A stretch of 64,000 nt of DNA from Cladosporium sp. IMV 00045 (taxonomy: Eukaryota > Ascomycota > Dothideomycetes > Cladosporiales > Cladosporiaceae), in assembly GCA_001931905.2 (NCBI GenBank), contig MSJI02000793.1, positions 19,814-83,813 of the forward strand, written 5' to 3'. Positions 22,636 to 33,290 of this stretch are shown here, in pieces. The stretch's first letter is position 1, and every line of letters starts with the position of its first letter. The translations under genes and the position numbers were made by a program. The notes beneath the pieces were generated by a model. That model was not told the DNA's origin. It searched no databases and worked only from the letters and a program-made list of their open reading frames with translations.

Positions 22636-23355
22636 ATGGCCGACCTCCCCGAGTGGAAATCCTCCCTGATCTCCCTCTGCCTCTCCTCCAACGTCCTCTC
22701 CTTCGGCACCTTCAAGCTGAAATCGAACCGCATCTCGCCCTACTTCTTCAACTGCGGCCTGTTCTCCAACGCGAAACTGATCCGCGCCATCTCCACCGCC
22801 TACGCGCAAGCGCTCAACGACCACGCGACGCAGAACGCCGGCTGGGGATTCGACGTGCTCTTCGGACCCGCTTACAAGGGAATTCCGCTGTGCGCTACTA
22901 CGGTTGAGAAGCTGGGTGCGCTGGACGAGGAGCGCTGGGGGGATGTGGGATACTCGTTTAACAGGAAGGAGGTTAAGGATCATGGCGAGGGTGGGCTGAT
23001 GGTGGGAGAGAGTTTGAAGGGCAAGAGGGTGGTGATTATTGACGATGTGATGACGGCTGGCACGGCGATTCGCGAGAGCATTGACATGATCAAGGCGCAG
23101 GGTGGCACTCTGGTCGGAATCATTGTTGCTGTCAACAGGCAGGAGAAGCAGCCCAGCCAGAGCGAGAAGGATGGCAATGGCGATGATGGAAGTGTCCGCG
23201 GAAGCGCTATTGGTGAGGTGAGGAGAGAGACCGGCGTGCCTGTTATGTCTGTTTTGTCTCTGGGCGACCTGATTGAGGCTATCAAGAGTATGGGCAAGAA
23301 GGAGGAAGTCGAGAAGATGGAGGAATACTACAGGCAGTACGGCACCCAGGACTAG
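22636..23355 (+). CDS. URA5: Orotate phosphoribosyltransferase
   Basis: Catalyses orotate + PRPP to OMP + PPi, the fifth step of de novo pyrimidine synthesis, in the cytosol. Single exon, 239 aa, the usual fungal length. The start 'MADLPEWK' at 22636 is chosen because fungal OPRTs begin about here; upstream in-frame residues look like translated leader. Conserved features are 'FGTFKLKSNRISPYFFN' near residue 22, 'FGPAYKGIPL' (phosphate-binding loop) near residue 77, 'YSFNRKEVKDHGEGG' with the catalytic flexible loop near 103-117, and the PRPP motif 'VVIIDDVMTAGTA' near 132-144. Loss of this gene gives uracil auxotrophy and 5-FOA resistance in other fungi. Confidence 0.96.
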   Translation: MADLPEWKSSLISLCLSSNVLSFGTFKLKSNRISPYFFNCGLFSNAKLIRAISTAYAQALNDHATQNAGWGFDVLFGPAYKGIPLCATTVEKLGALDEERWGDVGYSFNRKEVKDHGEGGLMVGESLKGKRVVIIDDVMTAGTAIRESIDMIKAQGGTLVGIIVAVNRQEKQPSQSEKDGNGDDGSVRGSAIGEVRRETGVPVMSVLSLGDLIEAIKSMGKKEEVEKMEEYYRQYGTQD

Positions 23356-23636
23356 ATCCGGTGCGAAGAAGCGGATTGGAAAGATCGCTGGCTGGCTCAA
23401 AACACATATAAACGAGAAAAATGATACCCAAGTGAGCCTGATCCGCCTTGACAATGAGCAATGTGATCCTGTTTCTGAATCGTGTGAGGATTCTTGGGCA
23501 TAGTAGCATTAATCATACACGTAGCTATATTACATTATGCTCTATTTGTAAAGCCAGCGATATCATTCGTGAGCAAACGGTCTTCTCAGTGGCCACATGG
23601 CCTCAAAGATAGACATGGATGTCGGACCATGTATCC

Positions 23637-26600
23637 TCAAACAGCTCTCCTCGTCCTCGCGGTCGTACGCCTAGGCTTCACCACCTCGCTATCACTAGCT
23701 TCTTCGTCATCATCGTCTTCGCCTTCATGTCCCTGACTACTGAAGTAAGGACTCTTCACAGGCGTAGCTTTGCGATTACTGCGCCTGCCAGTCAACGCTC
23801 GATCGTTGGCTTTGCGTGGAGTGACGACGACTTCGGGTGAGGGAGCCTTGCGTTTCGGCGAGGCAGCGAAGTCGCCAATGTCTGATGATACGTCAGAAAG
23901 GTCAGACATGGACTCCTCGTCTTCGGTGGCAGAGGGACTCGGGACGGGAGGTTTGCGCTTTGAAGCGTTGAAGCGTTTGGGCGCTTGCTTCGGTTTGGGT
24001 GCGGGTTTGGTGCGTTTGCGAGATGGAAGCTGTTCCTCTTCTTCCTTGTCGTCATCAACGGCATCCTCGTCGTCCATAGCGCCATCCGCAGACTTATGCA
24101 GCATCTGCAGGGAAACTGGTGTGATGGGTGCCTTTGATGCTGCTGATTCTTCATCATCCTCCGCGATGAAGCCGCCGCCTTGGTCTTCAGCGCCCTCCTC
24201 GACCAGAAAGCCACCGCCGCCGTCATCATGGTCCTCCTTAGCCTCGTCGTCATCAGCGAAGAAGCCACCGCCTTCAGAATCCTCATCCTTCTTCACCCGG
24301 CTTTGTGGAATCTCTTCCTCCTCGTGACCAGGCCTGAAGAACCCTCCCTCCATCTCCTCGCCACCTCCAAGTCCATCATCAAAGGCAACTTCGCGTCTGC
24401 CTTCTCGCAAAGCCTTGTTGACGAACGGATTAACCTCATCCCCTTCACCACCAGCATCAGCATACTCGGCTTGCATGCGCTGTACGATCCTCAGTCCAAA
24501 CAACATCTTCCGCCACCATTGTAGGGCGAGTCCAGTACGCTTGGTGTCTTCCTTTCTCTTTTGCTCTGCCTGTTCAGCGCGCCACGCATCGCGGACGAGG
24601 CTCTCGTTCTCTTTGGCCACGACAACGCCAGTCAGAACGGGCACCGCGCGCTGCTTGCCGAACTCGAAGCCGGTGCATGCCTCTGCAAAGTCGATTTGCA
24701 GGCGCTTGCAAAGCTTCGCTGAGCCTTTCAGAGGCAGATGGACTGCTCCCTTGGGCACCATTGTAGGCACGTAGACGTCCATGTTGCCGTACGCGTTCTT
24801 CGGGATGACACCGTTCTCCAGTGGCGGTGGGATGATCCAGTCGGTCTGCTCTTGCGCATACAATCCTTGTTTGAGTTTCTCGCCCGTCTCTTTCAGCGCA
24901 TCTTCCATCTCTCGCTTACGGACGAGAGTCACCGCTCGCATAGGAACATGCTTCATAGGCTGCTCGCCTTCTTTGATCGCCCTGCCTTCCTTGTGCCAGG
25001 ACTCGACTGTCTTGCATACAGCCACATCCTCGCGAAGAAACACCGGAAACTCCTTCGCCTTGTCGCCTTTGCCTGTCTTGAACATCTTGACAGGCTCCGC
25101 GCCGGGGACGATGGCCTCTTCGCGGCGGAGGTGCTGCTCAAGCACAAACTCGGCGGACTGCTTGTACCACTGCAAGCTCTCCTTCTCTACTTCCTTGACC
25201 TCCTTGCCTGGTTTGAAAGGCTTGAGATCCGTCTGCTCTTCTACATCGTCCGCCTTTGTGCGCTTGTTTTCCGGCTTGTCGTATAAACTCATTAAAGTGC
25301 GGAACCAGTCGTATTGCTCATACCTGCGGACCTTGCCTTTCCGGTTGTAGATTGGTACTTTTTCGACAGGCATGCGCACGCCTTTCGTCTTGCCAGGTAG
25401 CTGATGCTTCTTCAGGTATCGTACCGTCACGTCTTTTGCCGTACCATCAGCGGCAAAGCCAATGGTATAACACATGACCTGCTTCGCAATTTCGGCCTTT
25501 TTACCGCGCGGCTCAAAAGTTTGCAGAAGCTCATCTGTCGAGGCGATAGTTGACAGAACAATCGGGTCGACAGGGATGAACTTGTTCGAAGCTGGTGAAA
25601 GAACCTCAGTCCAGTAGTTTGGGAAAGCCAATGACCTGTCATACTTCTTGTTGCTTTTCTTCTTTGGCACTGATGGCGTGACATCAATGACTGAATCGTC
25701 GTCGTCGCCGTCGACGTCGTCCTGATTCTCCTCATCTTGTTCGACATCAGAAGGTGCCGAAGACAGCGGGCTGTCGGAATCGTCTAGACTGATCGGGTTG
25801 CCCTTGTTGCCTCGAGACGACGTTCGCGTAGGCTTCTCTTCCTTGACAGCCTTTTTCGATTGCTTAGGTGTCAGAGCGCTTTTCAGTTTCGGAGGAGCAA
25901 CATTCTTTGGTTTAGATTCCTCGTCGGACTCAGCCTTGGTTTCGTCTTCTTTCGTCGGCGCACTCTTAGTACGCTTGACGTCGGCGTCTTCCGCCTTACT
26001 CCAACCAAAGCCCGCGGGTTGCAGATTGGCGACCATTCTGGTCTCAAGGCCAATGCCGCGAAGTAAAGCAACAAACAATTGTGCGCCAACATCGCGCGAG
26101 CCTTCGCATTCTTTCGCAGCTTTCCGAAAGTCCTCGATCGTCTCGATGCGCTCACCATGGCCTTCCGCGTCGTTACGATTCTTCTCCCAATCCTTGATCT
26201 CGTCGCGCAGCCTGCGCAAAGGCTTGTACCCCTCCTTCCGAAGTCCCGGGGCGGTGACAGCGAATCGCTTCCGCCAGTAGGCCGTGAGCATCCGAAGCAG
26301 CCTCAAAAGAGGATCTCCATGACTGAGATCCGGCACGCCTTGCTCCAGATGCGATGCATTGTAACTCCAATCTCGTCCAACAGCTGTATCCTTGCCCTTC
26401 TTGCCCTTTCCACGCTTGTTCTTCGCAGCAGCCGCCTTCTTTTTAGCTTCCAGCTCTTCCTTGGTCAACATGCCCATTGCTTCTCTCCATCGGGTAATCT
26501 CACGCTTAACGCCATCCGGCAGCGTGTCGACGAGCGTCTTCTGCACCTCTTTATCGTTGAGCCAGGAGTTGCGCAAGGTATTGTGCCACATCAAAGCTTG

Positions 26601-27155
26601 GACATGCAGGCAGTGAGTCTGTACTCTGATCTGGCGTTCTCTTTTGGACGGACCCTTTTTCACTCCAGTGGTGGTGATCTCAGGAATATAGCTGCCATCC
26701 TCGTTCACAGACACGGAAACGTCGCCTATCTCAGGCTCAATGGTCTCGGCCGCTGCAGGTGTGCTTGCCGAATCGCCTTGCTGCTGAAATGCGTCCTCCC
26801 AATCCATCTCTTCATCCTCATCCTCATCATCCTCATCTTCATCATCCTCATCCTCATCATCCTCGCCATCATTCCCATTGGCCTCGGTCTTGCGTCGCTT
26901 CGCAGTCGGAACGTCCTCGAAATCGTCGCTGTCCGCCTCGCTCAAGGAGGATTCGTCATCGTCGTTCAAGTCCTGGAAGAATTTCTTCGCCTTTTCGGTG
27001 GAGCCCTGTCGTTTTCCCAGCTCGTCTGCCGCATCAAAGAGTGACTTCTTGTTCTGCTTTGGCTTTGGCTTTGCGACGGCTTGTTTCTTTTGCGGTGGAC
27101 TCGGCTGCGCAGGCGAAGCTGAGCGCGATCGCTTGCGTGAGACGTAAGGCGGCAT
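23637..27155 (-). CDS. RAD4: RAD4/XPC DNA damage recognition protein
   Basis: Nucleotide excision repair damage sensor that works with Rad23 in the nucleus and opens distorted DNA. Intronless, 1172 aa, somewhat longer than yeast Rad4. The N-terminal 150 residues are basic then very acidic (a D/E run at about 105-130). The transglutaminase-like domain lies at about 180-560, including 'GIGLETRMVANLQPAGFGW' and 'FPNYWTEVL'. BHD1-BHD3 occupy about 650-870: 'HVPMRAVTLVRKREMED', 'TDWIIPPPLENGVIPKNAYG', 'GAVHLPLKGSAKLCKRLQI' and 'DFAEACTGFEF'. A long acidic, repeat-like and basic tail with little conservation follows. The ATG at 27155 ('MPPYVSRKRSRS') is the first in frame. The antisense strand is also partly open, from base composition only. 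Confidence 0.94.
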   Translation of the reverse strand: MPPYVSRKRSRSASPAQPSPPQKKQAVAKPKPKQNKKSLFDAADELGKRQGSTEKAKKFFQDLNDDDESSLSEADSDDFEDVPTAKRRKTEANGNDGEDDEDEDDEDEDDEDEDEEMDWEDAFQQQGDSASTPAAAETIEPEIGDVSVSVNEDGSYIPEITTTGVKKGPSKRERQIRVQTHCLHVQALMWHNTLRNSWLNDKEVQKTLVDTLPDGVKREITRWREAMGMLTKEELEAKKKAAAAKNKRGKGKKGKDTAVGRDWSYNASHLEQGVPDLSHGDPLLRLLRMLTAYWRKRFAVTAPGLRKEGYKPLRRLRDEIKDWEKNRNDAEGHGERIETIEDFRKAAKECEGSRDVGAQLFVALLRGIGLETRMVANLQPAGFGWSKAEDADVKRTKSAPTKEDETKAESDEESKPKNVAPPKLKSALTPKQSKKAVKEEKPTRTSSRGNKGNPISLDDSDSPLSSAPSDVEQDEENQDDVDGDDDDSVIDVTPSVPKKKSNKKYDRSLAFPNYWTEVLSPASNKFIPVDPIVLSTIASTDELLQTFEPRGKKAEIAKQVMCYTIGFAADGTAKDVTVRYLKKHQLPGKTKGVRMPVEKVPIYNRKGKVRRYEQYDWFRTLMSLYDKPENKRTKADDVEEQTDLKPFKPGKEVKEVEKESLQWYKQSAEFVLEQHLRREEAIVPGAEPVKMFKTGKGDKAKEFPVFLREDVAVCKTVESWHKEGRAIKEGEQPMKHVPMRAVTLVRKREMEDALKETGEKLKQGLYAQEQTDWIIPPPLENGVIPKNAYGNMDVYVPTMVPKGAVHLPLKGSAKLCKRLQIDFAEACTGFEFGKQRAVPVLTGVVVAKENESLVRDAWRAEQAEQKRKEDTKRTGLALQWWRKMLFGLRIVQRMQAEYADAGGEGDEVNPFVNKALREGRREVAFDDGLGGGEEMEGGFFRPGHEEEEIPQSRVKKDEDSEGGGFFADDDEAKEDHDDGGGGFLVEEGAEDQGGGFIAEDDEESAASKAPITPVSLQMLHKSADGAMDDEDAVDDDKEEEEQLPSRKRTKPAPKPKQAPKRFNASKRKPPVPSPSATEDEESMSDLSDVSSDIGDFAASPKRKAPSPEVVVTPRKANDRALTGRRSNRKATPVKSPYFSSQGHEGEDDDDEEASDSEVVKPRRTTARTRRAV

Positions 27156-27567
27156 TGGAGGATCAGTGGAATGCGCAAACAGCGCTCGAACCACTGGGTA
27201 TCTCACATTCGTCTATCAGGTGGAAGAAGTTAGAAAGAAGCTCAAGCAGGTACTTGAAAAATAAAAAATCGATAGGAAGACGCGACTTCCACTCTACGCG
27301 CAAATGGCAGGTGCAGGTGGTGCCTGAAGTGGTGACGTCAAACTCACGGGCGATCTCAAAGACTGCACCAAACGATTGTAGTTCACAAGCGTGAGATAGA
27401 TCGATCAACACCTTCACATTCAATGTTCTTGCTCGGATTCCGACAAATGCAACACTTCAAACATTCAGCACGCGAGGTAACATCATGTGAAAAAAAAAAA
27501 AAGCTTGGATGTTGAATCATTCGAATTGTATAGTCGATGAGAACGCCCACACCTAAGGTAGCTAAGA
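27156..27567. other. RAD4 promoter / permease 3' region
   Basis: About 0.4 kb between the RAD4 start and the permease stop, both on the minus strand. It holds a 13-base A run near 27490-27502. No gene is seen. Confidence 0.55.
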
Positions 27568-29521
27568 TCAACCAAACAGGCCATTGAAGCCCTTTTCGAG
27601 GGCATTCCTATTATTTTGTTAGCAAGGGAATCCTTGGATCGAGCCTCAGACAATACTTACTTGGGTGGCGTAGGCACGAAGTTCCTCGAATACTCATCAA
27701 TCTCTTCAACCTCACCTTTCAAATCCACCTCATGCGGTTTCCGCAGCTTGGTCTTCTTGATGAACTTCCAACCAGAGAATAGCACAGGGAACAAGCCGAT
27801 CATGAAGTAACTAAACAAGAACGTAGGTACATCCCAGTTACCCGGCAGGAAAACCGTGTACCCTCCAACGAAAGCCATGACAAGGGTGCAAATCGCACCC
27901 ACCCAAGCGGCGTAGGGCTGGCAGATCGAAACATAGGGTAATGAACTCAAGCTGATACCCTGGGCTTTGAGAGCCCGACGCCAACAGAGAAAGGTGCAGC
28001 AGGTGATGCTGTAGTTGATAAGCTGTGCGGCAGTGATCAGGTTGACGAACCAGTTGAGGACGGTGGCGGAACCGCTGGAGACTTGGAGGAAGGCGAGGAG
28101 GGAGATGACCAGGACGGCTAGGACGCAGTAGATCGGGACACCGTTGCGGTTGGTTCTAAGAAGTGTCAGTCTCAGCTGCTTTATGGATCAACATATCATG
28201 AAAACTCACCTTGTCAAGATCTTAGGCGCCTTGCCCTCCAGTGCCAAACCGAAGAGTGAGCGCGTTGCGCAGTACATGTAGCTGTTACCCGCCGAGAAGG
28301 CTGATGCGAGCAAGAGAGCATTGACGATATCTGGCAGTACCTGGATGCGAAGACGATTCATCGAAACGACGTAGGGAGAAGCGGCAGCGCCGGGCTCCTC
28401 GTTCTCGAACGCCGCAATGAGCTCTGGATCATTGTAAGGCACATTGATGCCAACGCACAAACTGCCCAGGACGAAGAAAGCGGTCAGGCGGTAGAAGACG
28501 GCGTTGAAGGCTTTGGGCATGACCTTTCGAGGGTTTTCTGCCTCGCCAGCCGCCATAGCAACGTAGTCGGGACCGGCAATACTGAAAGAGGCCAAGATCA
28601 AGCATTGCAAGAACCCAAGGAAACGGCCTAGCTCCCCTTCGCGGTACAGCTCGGCGAACGACCCGGGGTCGTTCCAGTATCGGAATCCGTACCTGTCGCC
28701 CAACGGGTTGCCTCCTATAAACTTGCATGAGCTCACGGATACAGGGCATGCGCACGAACAACATACCTAGCATAGTGACCAAAGTGTAGAAAATCAAGCC
28801 GACGATCAGCACGATCTTACCCAGAGCGGACCAGAATTCGGCCTCGCCATACCATTTCACACCCATCACGTTGATCGCTCCATACAGCACTAGCACGATA
28901 GCAATGATGCCGCCAGCTGGTACAGCGTCACTCCAATAGTGAATGATAACATTGCACGCAGTCATCTCGAATGGTACCAAAATGGCTTCGAAAATGAAGA
29001 AGTTCCATCCGGTGGCAAACCCCAATGCTTCATCAACGTAACGCCCGGCAAAGCGGATGAAGGGCGACGAAATGGGCAGGTAGGTGACCATTTCGGCCAT
29101 GGAGACGGTGATGGCAAGGACGACGAAACACCAGAGCGAGAAAGCAGTGAACAAGCTGCCTGGGCCGCCATTGAGGAGGCCGCGACCGATTTGGACGAAG
29201 AGGACAGTGCCAATGGTGCCGCCAATACTATATTGCATAAGCTCTTGAAACAATCATGGCACAGACTCCCGGCCTACAAGGGAACGGATGGAATACGAAC
29301 CCGATCAGCTGGATATGCCTTGCTTTCAGCTTGCGGTGGGTATCATCTCGCATGCCAATGAGATTGGCCACTTCAGAACCCTGCCGCTCGGCATCATCGT
29401 ACGTCGGTAGGTCGAGGTCGGCAACAGTCCCGGAGCGTTGCTTCTCTCCGCTGTCCTTGATGCCGCCACGGCTAAAACCTGATGTCTGTGTTGCTACGCC
29501 GAAGCTTTTGTCGGAGGCCAT
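27568..29521 (-). CDS. Amino-acid permease (YAT family)
   Basis: Proton-coupled amino-acid transporter of the yeast amino-acid transporter family, plasma membrane. Exons: 29521-29301, 29227-28767, 28714-28210, 28155-27661 and 27607-27568, giving 573 aa with a polar N-terminal cytosolic tail and about 12 membrane segments. Landmarks are 'ARHIQLIG' joined to 'IGGTIGTVLFVQIGRGL' (TM1), 'GWNFFIFEAILVPFEMTA', 'DYVAMAAGEAENPRKVMPKA', 'SAGNSYMYCATRSLFGLALEGKAP' and a last short exon 'NALEKGFNGLFG'. Intron 1 has a weak GTTCGT donor, but frame and the family consensus require it. The final 40-bp exon is easy to miss. The substrate range is not readable. A tandem repeat lies in the leader directly upstream. 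Confidence 0.92.
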
Positions 29522-29600
29522 GATTGTCGCGAAGGGAGGTAGTTGTCGCGAGGGGAGGTGATTGTCGCGAGGGGGGTGATTGTCGCGAGGGAGGTTGTTG
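29521..29600. repeat. Minisatellite at permease start, about 18-bp units
   Basis: Four adjacent units of GATTGTCGCGAGGGAGGT type (18-20 bp, small variations) begin at the permease start codon and fill its 5' leader. On the sense strand the unit reads ACCTCCCTCGCGACAATC. The core TCGCGA is palindromic. Upstream of ATG 29521 the frame is open back to about 29665, so the repeat could also be translated from an upstream start. Confidence 0.85.
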
Positions 29601-30692
29601 CTTTTGGAGTTGCGCACGATCAGGTAAAAAGGGCTTGCATGAAAGGCATGTATCGACAAACTCAAAGTGTGTTTGATATGTACAGTCTTCGTCAGTCAAA
29701 AAATAGTAAGACAAGAAAGACGGGCGAGTAGCAGAACAGAAGGGACCAGGGAGAGAAAAAAAAATATATCAACCCCTCCATCTACCCGTGTGCGGCAGAC
29801 TAGAGGGTACCCTACCGCGCCTCCGAGATAACCGGGACATTTCGTAAGAAAAGAGCACTACTCTGGGTGAGTCGAGAAAAGCAAGCCTCCAAGCACAAGT
29901 TGAAAGAATCCACACTCAAAGCCATTCCAGACAGAGTGGGGATTTGCGGGCGAGGGGGCTGTTTGTGGCATCACGGCCAAGGCACAACAGAGCTTAGATG
30001 GAGTTGTACATGTCGAGATTGGTCGATGGGACGGGACTGAGAACGCTTCATTGGGCTTGATTAGACGCGGATGCACCGATGGCTTGGTATGCGTCGCTTC
30101 TCATCGAGGAATTGGCGCGCTGTGTGCCTCCGACACGTGAGGATTGTTGGTAGATGTTTGTGCTGGGGGAAGCTGTTGGGCAAATGTGGATAGACAGCCT
30201 CGGTTGTATCGATGCAGATGGCGTTTATCGCTTGTTGATGCACTTGGCAAATGCTCCACAGCCGGAGCTAAAGATTTTGTGACATGGCAAAGAAGCCGAG
30301 ACGATTCTTCGCGATGGGTTTCTGAGATGGAAGTTCGACTTGGGCCAAGACGCTGGTGGGTCGCTGGTGGCTCGGCGTGGAGTGGGGGCAATTTGGGGTG
30401 TGGTTCGGTGGGACGGACTAAGCACGAAGCATGGGGGTCCTGGAGCAGGGTGTGGAGTACGGTAGCATAGAGGTGAAGAGGTTGAAGTGGTTTAGAGACG
30501 GAAGAGAAGTGAGAGCATGAAGACTTCATTGAGGGTAAGAATGATTACTTGAAGTAAGATTTGCGAGAAAAAGGAAAAGAAAGAAATGATCTTATGGACT
30601 AGTCCGTTTTCATCAAAGTGAAGCGGGTCTAGAATAAAGTCCTGCTGTCATTATCCAAGGGTCCTTCTATTGTGGTATCATGACTTCTAATC
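29601..30692. other. Intergenic, no gene supported
   Basis: About 1.1 kb between the permease leader and the carboxypeptidase stop. Open frames of about 110-140 codons overlap on opposite strands near 30100-30530, but their composition is Trp/Ser/Arg-rich and without motifs, so I do not call them. Confidence 0.5.
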
Positions 30693-32411
30693 TCAATTGT
30701 AACCGCCGGACCCTGCCTCCCTTCTGTACAAAGGCGTGGTTCCAGTGAAGTTGCCGCTCTGCGTTGTGAACGAGCCAACATCGCTGAGAGACTTGATACG
30801 TCCAAGGAGAAGCTCCAAGGTCCTGTAAGCAGCGCCAGGTGCATACCCAGGAAGCTCGTGGCCAGCGAGCTGGACTTGGTAGAAGGTCAAACCACGCTCG
30901 TGACCCCAGGAGCCGAGATACCCAGCACCGGCAAGAGCGCCGCCGTTGTATTCGGGGTGGTAGGGCGTGTAGAAGGGAGTGTCAGGGTATGACTGAAGAC
31001 CCTGGAGCCCGTTCCACTGTCGAATGTTAGTATGAGAGTACATAGAACGGATCTACTGGATGCTTACGGTCATGTTCTGGATAGCAAGAAGAGTGCCATT
31101 GGTGTTGAGCAGCATGTCAAGGTTGCCCGAACCGATGAGAGTGTTGTTAGTATACTCGATGACACGCTGCAGGACGCCGTTCTGTGCAGGTCCGAGGCTA
31201 CCGTCACTGACAGTCTTGTTCGTAGCATCATCATGGAAGACACCATTCTTGCACTGCGCCCAGTCTGTCGGAGGGACATGGAGTGCGGCCTGCACATCAG
31301 AACGGTTGAAGTAAATCTGCGCACCTGGTGGGGTGTAGTCTCCCTCGTTCACCTCACCGAGCACGGAGTAAGGGTGCGGGCATGTCTCGGTGATGTGGTA
31401 GATGTTGAAGCAAGGGTTGACTTCCAAGATTGCCTCGTATGCACTTTCGAATTGATCGCAAGTGTAGTTGTTGGAAGAATCTACCGCGGGAAGGAGGGGA
31501 AAGGGCTCTTGCGGAGGCGGAAAGGTGAGGTACTTGTTGAGGTGCTCTGTGTAACCGCACTCGTCGTTGCGCTCCCAGAAGCGGTCGAGGAATGACTGGT
31601 TAAGGAAAAGCATATTGTTCCAGTATTCGAGGTACGGAGCAATGACGACCTCCTGCTGGGTTGTGTCGTCTCCGATGATTGGGTCGTTGATGTTGATGCC
31701 CTTCAGAGGCATGTCGGGGTCGTCGGCGGTGATGAAAGCATCCGCAATGTATGGGACGTAATATCCGGCGTAGCTCTCACCAGTCAAGTACAGGTCCCAT
31801 CCTTGGACACCGAAAGTCTCGACAAACTGCTTGTAGAAACCGACAAACTGGATACCAAGCTCAACCTCGTCGGTGATATTTGGTGTGCCCTGAGTGAAAC
31901 CAACGCCAATGGGCTGCTCCACCCAGATCATGTTCGTGAGATTCACCCAAGTGTAAGGGTTCTGGACAGGCGCAAGCGTACCAGCCTCCCAGGTGAATGG
32001 ACCATTCTCCGTGAGTAGGCCACTGAGGGAGCTGCAACCAGGTCCACCGTTAAACCAGATAGCGATCTCTTCCTTTGGGTCGGGATTGGTCGTGGGGAAG
32101 AACCAGAAGAAAATCTCCCGGGTCTCATCAGCGTCGCCGGAGATGGGCAAGAGACCGGCATAAGACTCGCCGATGTCGAAGTCGACATCTGGTATGCCCG
32201 TACCGTTGACCACAAACTTCTCGGTGGCGTTGTTCAAATAGTTGAAGGCGCGCTTTTGAAGACGCTGGTCTTTGAAGGGCTCATTTGCAACCCTCTTTTC
32301 GATGACAGGCTTGGGTCGCTGGGCTTTCTTGAAAGCCTTCTCTGCAGGGTTGAGTGCCGAAGCAGTGCAGGAAAGGCCAAGGAGCGCCAAAAGGCTTGAG
32401 GAGAGAAGCAT
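30693..32411 (-). CDS. Secreted serine carboxypeptidase (S10)
   Basis: Releases C-terminal amino acids from peptides, acting outside the cell or in the vacuole. Exons 32411-31068 and 31016-30693 give 555 aa. The signal peptide is residues 1-19 ('[19 protein letters not shown]'). Dibasic KR sites at 39-40 and 53-54 suggest a propeptide. The substrate-binding motif is '[10 protein letters not shown]' (119-128). The nucleophile Ser213 is in 'GESYAGYY'. The charge-relay Asp lies in '[12 protein letters not shown]' and the His in 'AGHELPGY' near the end. Many N-x-S/T sites fit a glycoprotein. The 51-bp intron joins 'IQNMT' to 'WNGLQG'. The in-frame TTG upstream of the ATG is ignored. Confidence 0.94.
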
Positions 32412-33290
32412 CGTCAAGAGTCCAGCCACTGAGATGGAGGTGCAAATCACAAGCAAAGAAACACCACCAAGGCGCAGGACAAGCCTTTAAGTGCTGCCAT
32501 ACTAGCAAGCTTGAAGCGTTGGCCTAATGCCAGAATTGTCTGAGATGGCCTTTCCGTGCAGACAAAACCACGGAAGCATGTTTGTTGGCGACTACCACCT
32601 ACCTGTTGGCGTATGGCGGCCGCGGCAGAACGGCTGCAATTGGCAGGTCGCTCTGGTCATCTGGCGCGAAGCAGGCCAGAGTGGGACAAGGGTCAGGAGT
32701 ACGAGGGTGGTTGGAAGATAACCGCTGGACGTCTTCCCTCATGCGGCAGGTGTCTGAAGTTGTCGCCATCGTGAGTGGAGATGCGGCCGTGCAGCTTCGA
32801 ATGTCTCTGCCGAGGGGCCGACGATGACTTGGTACGCGTGAGATCGGCGAGACCGCGTGGACACAATTGTATATTATTCTTCCTTGTATACCGGTACTTG
32901 TTCGTCCCTTGTCAGCAGAAAGGCATTCGCTTGCTTTTTCGGTATTGCCGAGACTTTGTTACTGCTTTGTGTACGACTTTTCATGGATTCAAGTGTATGA
33001 GCATGATAACAACTACACGAAAACGCCTCAAACCGTGAGGCGAGCAAGGGCTACTCCTGCAGACACCGCCACTGACGTCGATCATATCGCTGACCGCCTG
33101 CGAACGGTTGAGCATATCTGTCAACACGAAACCTTCCTGATCCTGGCTCCACAATCACCATCTGCGTCGGTTCGTAAGCGAATATCTCTCTCAACTCGTC
33201 GGTTGCTATCTACACGTCGAGACTGGGTCTTCCATGAAGGCAGAATTGGAAGTCGTAAAACATCGCTTCTATGAGCACGACTAATTCGCT
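32412..33290. other. Intergenic, no gene seen
   Basis: Carboxypeptidase promoter side and 3' flank of the oxidoreductase. A 135-codon open frame on the plus strand (32867-33274) shows no recognisable motif and is not called. Confidence 0.5.

Noticed and set aside
26079..27044. Long open frame antisense to RAD4
   Set aside because: Overlaps conserved RAD4 coding sequence; its Leu/Ile/His runs are the reverse of acidic repeats.
30101..30529. Overlapping open frames on both strands between permease and carboxypeptidase
   Set aside because: No motif, biased composition and no splice or start context that favours either strand.
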